Source: Kingdonia uniflora
Taxonomy: Eukaryota > Streptophyta > Magnoliopsida > Ranunculales > Circaeasteraceae
Direction of reading: 5' to 3'
DNA: 64,000 bases
Assembly (NCBI GenBank): GCA_014058105.1
Contig: JACGCM010002535.1
Span: 1,736,001-1,800,000 of the forward strand
Shown piece by piece: positions 35,701 through 47,569 of the stretch. Each line of letters starts with the position of its first letter. Positions within the stretch are counted from its first letter, which is position 1. The translations under genes and the position numbers were made by a program. The notes under the pieces were generated by a model that saw only the letters and a program-made list of their open reading frames with translations, had not been told where the DNA came from and ran no database searches.

Positions 35701-36445
35701 TGGAGTAAATCACCATACCTTGTCCTCCAAAGTTTTTTGCACTATCTTTCGATTTTGGATTAAAATATAGGAGATTTTATAGAAAAAGAAAATTATTTTG
35801 GTGGGAATCGATATTTTATCCTAAATTGGAGAGGATGAGATACTAGTTACAACTATTTAACTATGGTCAAGAAGGGAGGTTAATAGTACACATTTTGCTT
35901 GAAGAGGTGCTTAGGACGATTCTCGGACCTAAGCGCTTGGAACCGAACTTTTTCTCGATACCATTGTGATCCTAAAGCCGGCTCAAGCCCAACTGAACCT
36001 CAGTGACTTCCTGAAGCCCCATCTCAACGGAAACATTAACATATACCCCATTGTTACTTGATGATAGTGTCATGTAACCAAATCAAATACAGAGCAAAGT
36101 AACAAGTTAATTGTAACTTACTTATAAGAAAATTATGTGTAAGAAGTGATTTGCGTGCATATCAAACCAATTTGCAAACTAGAAAACTAAAAATATGCAT
36201 TCAGTCATTCAATGCAAAGGGCAGGGTAACATATGTGATTGCCGTTTGAAAGAGTTGCAGGCAAAACAGTACAGGAAAACTCAAGGAGTTGTTCTATATC
36301 AAAGGTTATCATATGTGATTGCCATTTGAAAGAGTTGCAGGCAAAACAGTACAGGAAAACTCAAGGAGTTGTTCTATATCAAAGGTTATCGACCTAAAGA
36401 AAAGAGATAATTAAGTCATAAGATTCAGTTTGTAAGGGAAATCAA
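35701..36445. other. spacer between MULE and LHCA5 fragment
   Basis: No gene can be supported. The remaining LHCA5 exons should lie here if the gene were whole, but I find no 'GLEPGYPGG'-type sequence on the minus strand. It contains an 80-base perfect-looking tandem duplication at 36231-36390. Confidence 0.5.
36231..36390. repeat. 80-bp tandem duplication
   Basis: Two units, 36231-36310 and 36311-36390, both starting 'atatgtgattgcc' and ending 'aaaggttatc'. I see one mismatch (gccgttt versus gccattt), so the duplication is recent. Confidence 0.95.
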
Positions 36446-36452
36446 AATTTAC

Positions 36453-37026
36453 CCCATCAAAAGGAGTTGAATAACAAAAAAGGTCCTCGTGCTTGCAAAA
36501 TCGAATTTCGAAGCTCCTACTTCATACCAAACTGGTAAATTGCTGATACCTGTAACACGAAGTAACTGCAACAAACAATGAACCATCAATTTAATGAAAA
36601 TAGACGAAGATGAATCACTGTATATAAGATAAATATGGTCTAGTGACTTAGTATTACTCAAGTCGGTGAAAAGAATACCAGCTATCCCAGTCATTGCAAA
36701 GCGAGCATTTACAAGCTCCGCTTGAACGTACCATTTCAAACTTTCAGGATCTTCTCCAAGCCCAAGGGGGTCAAAACCATAATCTCCTACAAGACTTCAT
36801 AACGTAAACTAATTTGACAAATGCAGGAAACCGAAAAACTTCAACGACTCTAGTAAGATTAGTAGAAAAAATTTCAGAGGAGCTAAATTGGCAAGATAGC
36901 TCACCTGCCGTCTAGATATGGACGGGCGTCAAGGCCAGGAAGCCAAGTTGGACGCAGGGTCCGAGCCGCAATGCCTGAAGAATTACTACATTGCAATAGT
37001 CCTCTCCCTCCTGTTGCAACTACCAT
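36453..37026 (-). pseudogene. LHCA5: LHCA5-like chlorophyll a/b-binding protein fragment
   Basis: Lhca5 is a minor photosystem I antenna protein. Three exon-like blocks are read on the minus strand. 37026-36905 has an ATG-led leader and 'TWLPGLDARPYLDG'. 36786-36662 has '[20 protein letters not shown]' and '[16 protein letters not shown]', including the first transmembrane helix with chlorophyll ligands E and R. 36565-36453 has '[14 protein letters not shown]' and 'FVIQLLLMG'. Wording such as 'FTDLLR' and 'VKFDFAST' in the family points to Lhca5 rather than Lhca1-4. Three defects are visible. Exon 1 ends in phase 2 where exon 2 needs phase 1, consistent with loss of about 8 bases near 'GACGGC'. 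The donor after exon 2 reads TTGAGT, not GTGAGT. The last two helices are absent. It is therefore a pseudogene, although exon sequence is well kept. Confidence 0.85.
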
Positions 37027-37716
37027 CTTTACACTAATATTAACACAACAGAAACCATGGATTTTACATTGCTTAAACGGCTAATAAGCAAATACATACT
37101 TGCCATTTTAATGGTGCACAGCCATAGAAATCCAGCAAACCTTATCCTCAGCTAACTCATTCAGATGGCTTTTATTAAGGACCCAACCGAGCCACTGGTA
37201 CTCCAAGTGAGGTGCAAGGTTGTATTTTTAACAATAAATGACTCAAATATCAGGCACTGTAAACTGGCAAGCCTTAAGAACTCATAGATAATTAGTAATC
37301 GAACAGGACAACGGCAGGGTGAATAATCCCAGCAATCCAACTATATATATTCACAGATTACAATCATCAGTGTCAGCTTGTTATACATGAAAATAAAAAA
37401 CTAGAGTGAAATGAACAAGGCACAATACACCATTCAATCTTAATTATATGTAATGTCAGAAATGACAATATATATGATTCAGACTGCAATCAACAACTGA
37501 TAGAAAGAAGTTGCATAAGCACAGTGCAAATTCTTTAGATCCCATATTCAACTAGAAGTCAAACAAAGGACAAAAGAAATCATCTCAAATCCGAGTGTAT
37601 TATTGCTAAAAAGTATCTACAATACATGGACTGTGGACATAAACTGCAGCATGTTCTAACATGCTCTCTACAGAAATAACACTAAAACAAATAAAAAGGA
37701 CAGTTTCATTCTGTTT

Positions 37717-40700
37717 TCAACGCCTGCTGGATATGCTAAAAGAGCTGACTTTCATTGGGGTCGCGACCACCAATGGGGCCTCTGGAGAATCGCTGACTGC
37801 AAACTTCTCATGCATAAAACGACTGTCAACAATGGATTCGTCTTTGAGAACAATCTTGTAGCAGTAACAGCTCTTCAGTCCATCTTGGTTCTGATAACAC
37901 TCATGCGCACTGTTCTTCACCTGCTGAAAGTTCCATATCACACTGAACTTGCCCACTGTTGCAACCAAATGTCGCTCTTGCTTCCCATTCTCTGTGACCT
38001 GTGTGCAGTATATATGAAACATGATCCGTTGTTAGAAAAATCAAAATTCAACCTATAAAATGTCAAAAGAGGTACTCCAATATATAACAAGAAAAATGTA
38101 AATTTCAAATAAAACTCTGAACTATACTGTAGCAACATGCAATAACCCAGTTATCTAATATTAATAACTATTAATAGGAAGAGGAAAAAATAACTTGCCA
38201 AATGCTACCTGATAAACTACTACAAGCATGGTTTAAAAAAAAAAAAACGCACTGAGGCTTACACCTCCGAACCGCCTCACTGCCTCATAAAGACTTTCGT
38301 AAGCCTCACTGATAATTGAGGTATAAATCTAAAAATTGAATTTTTAACCCTTTACTTATTAGTTTTACTAGAAAATACCTCTTGGGATTAGGTTCTATAA
38401 CAATATCTACAAAATAACCCTTCTAAAGTTGCCATTTCTTTGACGAGCTTTACAGGGAAAAAATATTAGCGTATGAAAGAAAACTGAGGCTTACGCCTCG
38501 CTTTTAGTGAGGCTTACGCCTCACACCGCCTTCGCCTCTGCCTTTATAAACACTGACTACAAGGCTCATAGACGTTTCCTATTATACTAAGAAACCAGTT
38601 CAAATCACTGTTTAATCAAATACTAATTGTAGGATATAATGATCGAGCTTCCGAATCCTTCAAAACATGCATGTACTTATAGAATCCACTAAATTAGGTA
38701 TGAGGATTACCAAGCTATACAGTTTTTAGTAAGGGAAAAGAAAAAATGTTATGATATGTACACTAAAATATGTTACAGCTGGGAAACTAAATGGCATGGA
38801 ATCAGAATTCAAAAGAAGACATATCATTCTTATTCAGCAAAACATCGTTTTGAGTAGATGTACTCTGGAACCCAATTCCCATGAACAGTATCTCAACACC
38901 AACTTTAACTTCAAAATAGTAAAAAAAAAATAGAGTGAACAATTGATCATCTTAAAAGACTACTTGACTAGATATATCACCCACACCATAACTCCTCCAA
39001 AAATGATGTTATGCTTCCTCTACCCACTAAAAAATAAGTCTCCCAGAAATTTCCCATAAATCATAATTTTGAGTTAAATTCCGAGCAATTACTTTTCGTG
39101 AAATTGTTGGTTTCCTACTGACTATGAAAGGTTATATTTGAAACTGTGTTCTTAAATGTCGTCTACTTATCTTGCCCACTCTGGACACATTCTCGGCTGC
39201 ATAGTGAGGATATGAATTCAGATCTATTGGTCTAAGTTCGTCAAGTGGCCTCATAGAGGCTTTTGTTTTTGGTCTCACTTAGGCAGTTCTCCTACATTAT
39301 TCAAGCTTAACTCCAATTTATAGACAACAAGTCGTGGTATTTCTCCTTGATTGGGACTTAAATGTTTGAAGTTCATTATGTAGCAGATACTATTCCTCTT
39401 GGAGATGAATCTTAAAAATGATTTTCTACTTCTTGGGACCAGTTGTCATATCTGGATTTTGCGATATGTCACAAACTTGATCAACTACGAAAAGTACTTC
39501 TCGGCTGCAGTCAATCACGACGATTAAGCATTCAAGAAGCACACCACAGCTGCGTTTTCAACATTTACTACACTTTTGTTAATCACGGCAATACCATATC
39601 AGCTGAATAACATGAGCAACATATGGAGTAGGTTGAAAAGCCGACATAGTGAGACGGCAGCCAACGCGTACTATCCGTAAGTGAAACGCTAAATCAAGTT
39701 GTTCCTTTGTACAACACAAATCCAGAAAATACTTGGCTCCAAGCAGGAGAAAAACATTATTAAAATTTTTCCTAAAAGGAATCTCCAGCACAATGAAATT
39801 AAAACCTCAAGTCTCAATTGAAGAGAAACAAAGACCACAAGATGTTCTCCTATAATTCGGTAGTAATCTTAAAGAGAGCATAGAAGGAAAACCAGGTGAA
39901 TGAGACCAAAAGACAAAGACCGCAATAAGGGTATTAAATAACTTTCACCCAAGATAACTGAAATGTATGCTTCAAAAAATGTTAGAAGTCCCTTATAGCA
40001 TCCCATCCCAATTTAATTATGTTGCTACTATCCGTCTAACGTGTGAGACTATTACTTTAACAGATACATTCCACACCATAATTCCTTCACAAATGATGTT
40101 TTGTTTCCATTTACCCCTAAAACACAAGTTGCTCCCAGAAACTTCCCACAAATGATACTTTCTTTTTACCAAAATATGATGATATATCTACAGTATTTTA
40201 ATATCCCAACCATTTCAACTCCTGAAACCAAAACTCCAAGATGCAGTATCTCAAGATCAACTTAAACTCGAAACACCAGAAGCGGCAAGCGACCAACGGT
40301 GCCAAGCAGCTAATAGACCTAAGCCCCTAACAAGTGACCTAGACAAAATCACGTGGTCAACGCATCGATATGGTAACCCTTGCCGCCGCAAAGAAGAATC
40401 ATCATCCATATAATACTATCTTTCCCTCAACTACAATGAATAATTGAGTATATACCCTAAAAGTCTACTAGAATTAGTATCTCCAGAAAATAAATCCTAT
40501 GCAACTGGAATTATCGTTTCCAATACCCACCAGAACACAAACTCCTCTTAATTTCTCTTAAATCATTCCCCTAGCTACCAAAGATTACACCCAATGGAAA
40601 ATACTAAAGCATAACTTTTGGTCTTATTCGTTAACCAAAAAGCTTCTAGTCAGAGAATATTTGGGCAGTTAAGAAAAAAACTAATAAGACCACAACTACC

Positions 40701-42860
40701 CCACACAAGGCCCAAACCCAATAATTATTCACTCTAACCTCCAAATCAGATAACTAAATAATCCAATCCAAATCATGAAGAAAAAAAAAAAAAACTAAGC
40801 ATAAAGAGGACAACGCTTCATTCAGATTTTCAACCTCAAAACCATGCCAATTTTTAACCATACAGATGCAACACATCCTCTCAAACCCCCAGCGTCGTAA
40901 CACTTTCTCCCTCCCACCAATTTCCCTTCTTGTCCATCTCCCAATTTTCTCTCTCTTTCCATTTTTCTTCTTCTCTCATTTAACTTGCTACTTGACTTTC
41001 ACTATGATTGAAGGAATCATGTTCAAGACAAGCTCATGGAAACCAATAATGTGGTGACTGTTAGAAAAATATTTTTGTTTACGAGTCTTCAATATATAAA
41101 CTAACAAAGACAATGGTAAACATTGCAATTACACTATAAACAGCAAGTTATTTATCTCATCCACAAAGCAACATAAAACAAGAAATAGAAGAGTAGGACA
41201 AGCTTACCCATGAGAACTGACCACCATGAAACCTGTTGTTAGACCCAGCCAAATGTGAATCTAAAGGAGTCAGCTTCAACAATCTAGGAGCTGCAATCCT
41301 GTTCCCCATACGACCTTCAAACCCAGTCTTGGTCTTCCCATCCTTGTCTGTAAACAAAGTGCAGATAAGAACCAAATACGTATCTGTAGTACCCAATATC
41401 CACTTCCCATCATAAGTAACATCCACATGGGTGATGGGTGAACCAAGACCTGGAAAGGCGGTCTTTGCTTGTCGCATAGATGTTGTCGAGTACAATCGGA
41501 TCTTCCCATCAATAGATCCAACCACGATAGAACCATCACCGGCGGTTGCAAAACACTGAAAGTTTGTTCCTCTAGAAAACTGGTGTCCTTGGGTCCAATT
41601 CAAAACAGGGGTGTTTGCATTAGCAATATTCTGAACAATACCCTTCCGGTCACGCATATCCCAACGACACAGTCTATTATCATCCAGTCCCAAAAATGTC
41701 GATTCTGAAGGATCTAATTGTGCACCTTTACTATCATTTGTTATGTCCCTCATCGTAATATCAACACCGTCCTTCTCAAACTTCCACTCTGTAACAACCT
41801 TACCCGTTTCAATGTCAAACTGATGGAGCCCATTCGTATGAGGTTTATCATCATTCATCGGACTCATAAGCAGCATATTTGTCTCAGCTCTCATTAAAAG
41901 CGCCTTCTTCGGTGTCAACTGACCTAAACTTGAACCAAATCGAGAACTCCCAGCTCTCCCACCAGCGCTATTAAACTTAACCTGCACCCCCTTCCCTTGA
42001 ATCCCATGGTTATAATTCCTCACAACCTGAATCCCACTATCACTCACCAAAAAACTATTATCCAACGCACCCAATGCCAAGCTCGTTATCCCACCTTCAT
42101 TCGCCACCTCTTCAAATTCCTGCATAAGATCCTGATTCACTCTCACCGGAGTCGACCCCGACGCAGGAGACCTCACACCAAAACTATCGTCCGCATCCTC
42201 CCAAATCGAATCATCGGCCAATTCCGGGTTCGCCCAACTCCCGAAATCCTTCCCGTAAACCTTAACTTTATTTCCCTCCGTCGCTTCCATCCCATACACA
42301 TTCTCAAACAAACACTCTTGAAACCTCGAAACAAACCTCCTATAATCCTCATCACTAAAGAACTTCATCGCCCAAACACCCAACGACACGAAATCAACCC
42401 TCCTCTTATCACCAAACATCTTCAATTGCATCTCCGTCCCAACTTTCGACCGCACTTTGGACCCAATCTTCAAAACCCAAACCCCATTCTCCTCATCCTC
42501 CTCCTCTTCCTCATCATCCCCATCATTCAATTTCAAGAACAAATAACTCGCAAGTTTATCGGAGATGATCCATTTAGCTTTAGGAGTGTTACCTCCGATA
42601 TGGAGATATAGTTTGACGGAATTAGGGTTATTAGAGTTAGGGTTTCGAGATGGGTACTTAAGTTTTAAAGCTTTAAGTCTTGCGTCGATATCCTCAAGAG
42701 ACGAAGGGGTTTTGATTTGGGTTTGAGAGTTAGTACCTGTTGAAGATGAAGAAGATCTCCAATCTTCTTGTTCTTCGGGTTGGGTTTCTTCTTCTTCTTC
42801 TGCGTCGCTTGTTTCGGACTCTGAGGTTTCAAATTCTTCGCGACTCGATGATGCCCCCAT
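37717..42860 (-). CDS. DEM: DEM / VID27-like protein (CYPRO4 family), complete
   Basis: Homologue of tomato DEFECTIVE EMBRYO AND MERISTEMS, artichoke CYPRO4 and yeast Vid27. In plants it is required for meristem and embryo organisation and is reported to interact with RAN GTPases. Exon 1 is 42860-41208 (551 codons) and exon 2 is 37998-37717 (93 codons plus TGA), joined by a 3.2-kb intron with donor TGG|gtaagc and acceptor acacag|GTCACAGAG. The product is about 644 residues, the normal family length. I chose the ATG at 42860 ('[10 protein letters not shown]') because family members begin with a conserved MGAS. The 13-codon upstream extension to 42899 is not family-like. Order: acidic Ser/Glu-rich head (1-60), PH-like Vid27 N-terminal domain with an acidic insert (about 75-210), then a beta-propeller-like Vid27 C-terminal domain ('[18 protein letters not shown]', '[17 protein letters not shown]'). 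No defects seen. Confidence 0.95.
37999..41207 (-). other. DEM intron with repeats
   Basis: This 3.2-kb intron has no gene of its own. At 38240-38560 is a small repeat bracketed by 'gaggcttacgcctc' palindromes (38485 and 38512) and 'gaggcttacacctc' (38257). Segments 38870-39070 and 40055-40250 are diverged direct repeats (both contain 'agtatctcaa' and 'aatgatgttttg/atg' phrases about 100 bases apart, in opposite order). The ORF at 39579-39791 has no recognisable product. Confidence 0.6.
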
Positions 42861-43427
42861 TGTGTGTGTGAGAGAGATTTGAAATTTTGGAGGAGTCACC
42901 TGGTTATTATTAGGGTTTTGATTTGAAATGAGGAGTTACCGGTGATTACCAGTTGGCGTGGAATTAACGTCTATAATTGTGACCGGGTGTTGGTAGTTGA
43001 CGTGTTTTTGACCAACTTTGTAGGGGGTGGATTTGCTTTCAACTTTCAAGTGAAGTAAATGTGTGTTGCTCCAAGTTCGAACTTGGAAATCTAAAAGCAC
43101 TTTTCATTTGCTTCGATGGTCGCTTGAACGTGTTTTAATAATCAAGTGTTTTGTCTACGTTATTTGTAGTGAATTGAAGGTGAGTGGCTCTTAATGATTA
43201 AGCAGCGCATGGCTTTAATTTGGAGCGCTATAACCTCACTTTGTATCTGGAGCGTTGAAGGAAGGCTCTAGGTCTGAATCCGAATCTTGAGCTCACTGTT
43301 GAAGGCGATTTTATGAAATTACTCCGAATTTGGATTCATACGGGGAGAGCTCACTATTATAAGTTTTCATAAATAAACTTGTCAGCAGGAATCCTACGTG
43401 AACTAGTTATAAGGTTAATCTTGGTAA
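42861..43427. other. DEM 5' flank
   Basis: Presumed promoter and 5' leader of DEM. The leader just before the ATG is CT/GT-rich on the coding strand. I see no convincing TATA box. The block ends where the Harbinger-type element begins, about 570 bases upstream of the DEM start. Confidence 0.4.
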
Positions 43428-43759
43428 AAGCATCTGCAGCAGCTAGGTGAAGGATGAGGTGGCAAGGTGGATTCCATCCTTCACTCTCCTCCACACTAAT
43501 CCACCCCACAGCAGTTAGGTGGATCAGCTAAGCTGTCCACCCCAAACCCACCTCGGGGGTGGTCTCTCTACCCTTTGGGTGGATTTTTGGTGGATTGATG
43601 CCCCGCACTTCTGAACTGCGCGTAGAGTGTACGCTCATGATAGAGACACATGGACGGTTGGGATTCAAACTTGGCTAACGGCTAGTTCTGCCGTGCAGTT
43701 CTTCAGAACTGCGCGGCTAGAGCCTACATGAATAGTTTATCCTTCCCTTCTCCATACTT

Positions 43760-44045
43760 GATTTTATTTTTTGGTGATCAGAAGGCCTATAGTTTTGGGC
43801 ATACTTGTTCAACAAGAACCTCAACGACTATATTTTTGGGCAAACTTGTTTGGCAAGCAGCTCAACGGCTAGTTTGTTGGCCAAACTTGTTTGACAAGAA
43901 GCTCAACTGTTAGTTTTTTTACCAAACTTGTTTGACAAGAAGCTCAATGGCTAATTTTTTTACCAAACTTGTTTGACAAGAAGCTCAATGGCTAATTTTT
44001 TTTACCAAACTTGTTTGACAAGAAGCTCAACGACTAGATTTTTTC
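43760..44045 (+). repeat. subterminal ~55-bp repeats, left side
   Basis: Five copies of 'caaacttgtttgacaagaag' + 'ctcaacggctag' + T-rich spacer. The same unit occurs inverted at 47320-47445 ('ctagccgttgagctacttgg' + 'tgaacaagttt'), three copies. Together they frame the transposase and its partner gene. Confidence 0.88.
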
Positions 44046-44161
44046 ATTTATAAAAACCATTCATCTTGTACACTATATTCTCTTACTCTTCTACATTTAA
44101 CTCTTTTCTCTTAATCTTCTAAACTTTACTCTATTCTCTTGTTATCAATTATACCAAATCA

Positions 44162-45474
44162 TGTCAGACCTAATAATGTCTGACTCATTACTCTTATCCT
44201 TCTCATCATCATTCGAAAGTGAAGAGTTCTTCCGATGTCAAATTATGATGATGCATAAGTATAGTAAGGTTCTCATAGAGATGGGAGAAGTGGAAGAAAA
44301 AAAGTAAGAGGCGACATCATCACGGAGGCGGGGGGATAGTAAAATAGGAATGATTGACAAGCGGAAAGGTCGTGATCACAAATTTGGTGAGTTTAGCCTT
44401 AATCGGGATTATTTTGGTATCAACCCAGTCTTCAAAGGTATCCCATTTCATCGTCAATTTCGTATGAGCGAAGGTGTGTATCAACGTATTCATGATCAAG
44501 TTATTTTTGTGAACCCCTATTTTATTCAAAGAGAAAATTGCCGCTGAGACGATGGGCGTATCGTCGCACCAAAAGATAACGTGCGCACTTCGCATGTTAT
44601 GTTGTGGTACGAGCGCAGACGCCCAAGACGAATATGTTCGGATTAGAGAGTCTACGGATAATTTGAGTTTGAAATTTTTTTGACAAACAATTATAATACT
44701 ATTTACAACTCAATATCTTAGATCTCCCGATGAAAACGATACATTACACTTGTTAGAAGTGAATGGATCACGAGGCTTCCTAGGGATTTTAGGTAGTTTA
44801 GATTGTATGCATTGGAAATTGATGAATTGTCCTACTAAGTGGGTAGGACAATATACCGGATATAAGAAAATTCTGATGGTGATTTTAAAAGCGGTTGCAT
44901 CGCAAGATCTTTGAATTTAACACGCATTCTTTGGGGTGACCAGTTCTAACAACGACGTGAACGCCTTGCATTAAGGGTAGCTTTTCAACAACTTGTCTAA
45001 TAGAGTTGCACCGCCATGCAATTACAATATAGGTACGGTCCCGCACACTATGGGTATTATTTAACGGATGTAGTCTATCAAAAATGGTAAACAATTGTTC
45101 AAACCATAAGAAATCCGTCCAACGATGCCAAAATATATTTTACAAAGATGCAAGAAGCATGCCGAAAAGACGTAGAGCGTGCTTTTGGGGTATTTCAAGC
45201 TAGGTTTGAAATATTGGCGTACGGTGCACAATTTTGGAAGCCTAATAATATAGCAAATGTTATGTACGCATGTATAATCATGCGCAACATGATCATCGAA
45301 AATAAACGTCATACTTACATCCGGCAAGTAGATATTGATCCTGAGTTTAAAAAAACCTTGGATACTTGGAAGGAGACGTTAAATCCAAGACACACGATCG
45401 ACACTATGACACAGTACATCGAGAAGATTCATGAAATTATAAATGAAGGTGCTCATTTCCAATTACGAAATTAA
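44162..45474 (+). pseudogene. PIF/Harbinger transposase (DDE_Tnp_4), broken
   Basis: The frame from 44350 reads 'SLNRDYFGINPVFKGIPFHR', 'QFRMSEGVYQRIHDQV', then 'TSADAQDEYVRI' near 44620 and 'FLGILGSLDCMHWKLMNCPT' near 44785 (first Asp). 'SSNNDVNAL' near 44945 has the second Asp, and 'EACRKDVERAFGVFQARFEI' from 45150 the Glu. These are the DDE landmarks and order of plant HARBI1-like transposases. The C-terminal ORF ends at 45474. Two Trp codons in the 'DLWIWHAFF' motif are stops (44911-44920), and frameshifts lie near 44545, 44680 and 45060, so it is inactive. Confidence 0.92.
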
Positions 45475-45679
45475 CTTGCCGCGCATTTGTGAAATAAAAA
45501 ATGGGTGGAGTAATGTATTTTGTTTCGAAGTTTGCAGTTTTATGTTGAAGTTGTAATGTATTTTCTCTACTTGATTGAAGTATATTTTACGGAATAGTTA
45601 TGATTGATAACAATTTTATTTAAATAATAAAATGGCATAGAACTTAAGAACTACTATTAATGTTAAGGATTACATCAAT

Positions 45680-47226
45680 CTTCATCACTTGAAACGTCGT
45701 CATCACTTGGGCACTATTCTTTCAACTTTATCGAATAAAGATTAATTTGTCTCTTCATCTAACGCCTTTGTGTCGGTAGTAGGTTAGTTGGGTCCGTTGT
45801 CATCACCTTAACCAAATACACTTCTTCGATGGCTTTATTTCTAGTTAGCTCCGTTTTATGCCTTCTTTGAATATCTGCCTCTCTAGCCAACTTTTATTTC
45901 TCTCGTACTCTAGCTCTAGCTTCATTTTTCTCTTTCTTCTGCTCGTCTCTTGCATACCATGCCGCCATCATGTTTGTCGTTATCTCAAATATCTTCTTCC
46001 CCCAAATACTTATACTTGACTTTGCCGCTTCTTTTGCCTTGTATTTTTTTTGGACGTTTGGTCATACTTCCCTACAAGCATATAGTGGTGCATCCATTTT
46101 GGTAGAATCATCGGAATTACAACATTTGGAGTGCCGAAAGTAGGTGTAGAAGTATCAGTGTCGGAAGTACCTGGGCTATCGTTTAAATTTGATTTCCTAG
46201 CAACGTTGCGGCCTGGTTACCCGATGTTCTTAATTTGTGACCATTTTGGGCAATGCTCTAAAACTTTGTAAGCCTCCCCAAATTTAAATGGTTTATTTTT
46301 TATTTTTTAAATGTTTTGTATGCCATACATTCTTAGAAATCAAGTTTCAAATTCTAATGAGTACGATTTACCTAACAAAATTAATGAAATGTAAAAAAAA
46401 ACAAAATTACTTGCAAAGTTGCCCGTTCCAATGCCGGTAAAATGCCAGTTTTCGAGGTCTTGAATGATGCCTCTAAAAATTTAACAATCCTTATTGAGCC
46501 GCGCCCTTATACGCGCTATTGACACCGTTGTATGATCGCAACATCGATTGGTCATTATAGAATGAGTTGAATTGGTCGCATACCTTGAACCAAAATCTAG
46601 CAACTTTATGGTTGTTAGTGGTAGCAAAGTTTTGAGACACTTGGCACCAAGCGCATGTGAGATTCACGAAGTCATTAAGCGACCAATTTTTCAAGTTATT
46701 GTATCTTTCTTTGTCGTCGTCAACTTCATCATCAACCTCAACTACATCATCAACTACAATAGGTATCGGTGTCGTCTTTCTTTAAGGTTTCGCCTTTTTG
46801 CGCGTATTACTTCTTGTGAGAACTGGATTATGAACCGGAGAGAGGATCGGTGATATATTGAGGTTTAAATCATGTACCTCTCATCGGGGCGATACTCGAA
46901 CTTCCACCGGCAAAATCGGCTTGAGATGAAAAATATGGATTCCCTGGTTGAGAGTACGAGCCCGTATGAGGATCAAATTGAGGGTAATATTTTTGGTTTT
47001 AGTAATGAGGGTAAAGGAAGGTTTGAGATTGAAATTGAAATTGAAATTGATTGTCATGTAGCAGGAATAGTTGTCGAACATGGTGATCACGATATTGGGA
47101 AGGGTTAGGCATTTGCGACGAATCATATGCGCCGAATTGCGTCAGAAATACGCTCCCTTGTTAATTCATATTGAAAGATTAAGAGTGGCATTGAGAATTT
47201 GATTGAGAGCTTGAGGATGACATGGT
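45680..47226 (-). pseudogene. Harbinger partner protein (Myb/SANT-like ORF1), broken
   Basis: Minus strand, convergent with the transposase. The clearest block is 46694-46491 ('WSLNDFVNLTCAWCQVSQNF', 'KVARFWFKVCDQFN'), matching the SANT/trihelix-like domain of plant PIF ORF1 proteins ('AW..IS.D...G..QK...FW..I'). Further on come 'YKVLEHCPKW' near 46250 and a basic, coiled region near 45900, as in the NAM-associated C-terminal domain of this family. The N-terminal part near 47126 is Asn/Phe-rich low complexity. Stops and shifts break it in many places. In active elements this protein helps to bring the transposase to the ends. Confidence 0.78.
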
Positions 47227-47569
47227 GGTTTTGCTTGTAAGCTAAGGAGGGAGGAGAGTGTAGAAGATTAAGAGAAGATAGTGTAAAAGATGAATGACCT
47301 TTATAGGTAGAAAAAAAACTAGCCGTTGAGCTACTTGGTGAACAAGTTTCTACATGAATATAGTCGTTGAGCTACTTGGTGAATAAGTTTCCACATGAAT
47401 GTAGCCGTTGAACTACTTGGTCAACAAGTTTGCCAGGATAAAATATTATATCGTTGGGCACCAAATAAACTAAGTATAGAGAGGAGGTCATAAAACAACT
47501 AAGTATCATAACAGTGGTCATAAGAAAACCCAGTATGGTTCACAAAACAAAAAACTAAGTATGGAGAAG

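Noticed and set aside
35900..36060. Possible fourth LHCA5 exon ('GLEP' on the minus strand)
   Set aside because: Only four residues match, with stops nearby; neighbouring family motifs are absent.
41997..42611. 204-residue plus-strand ORF
   Set aside because: Antisense shadow of DEM exon 1; Arg/Pro-rich with no family match.
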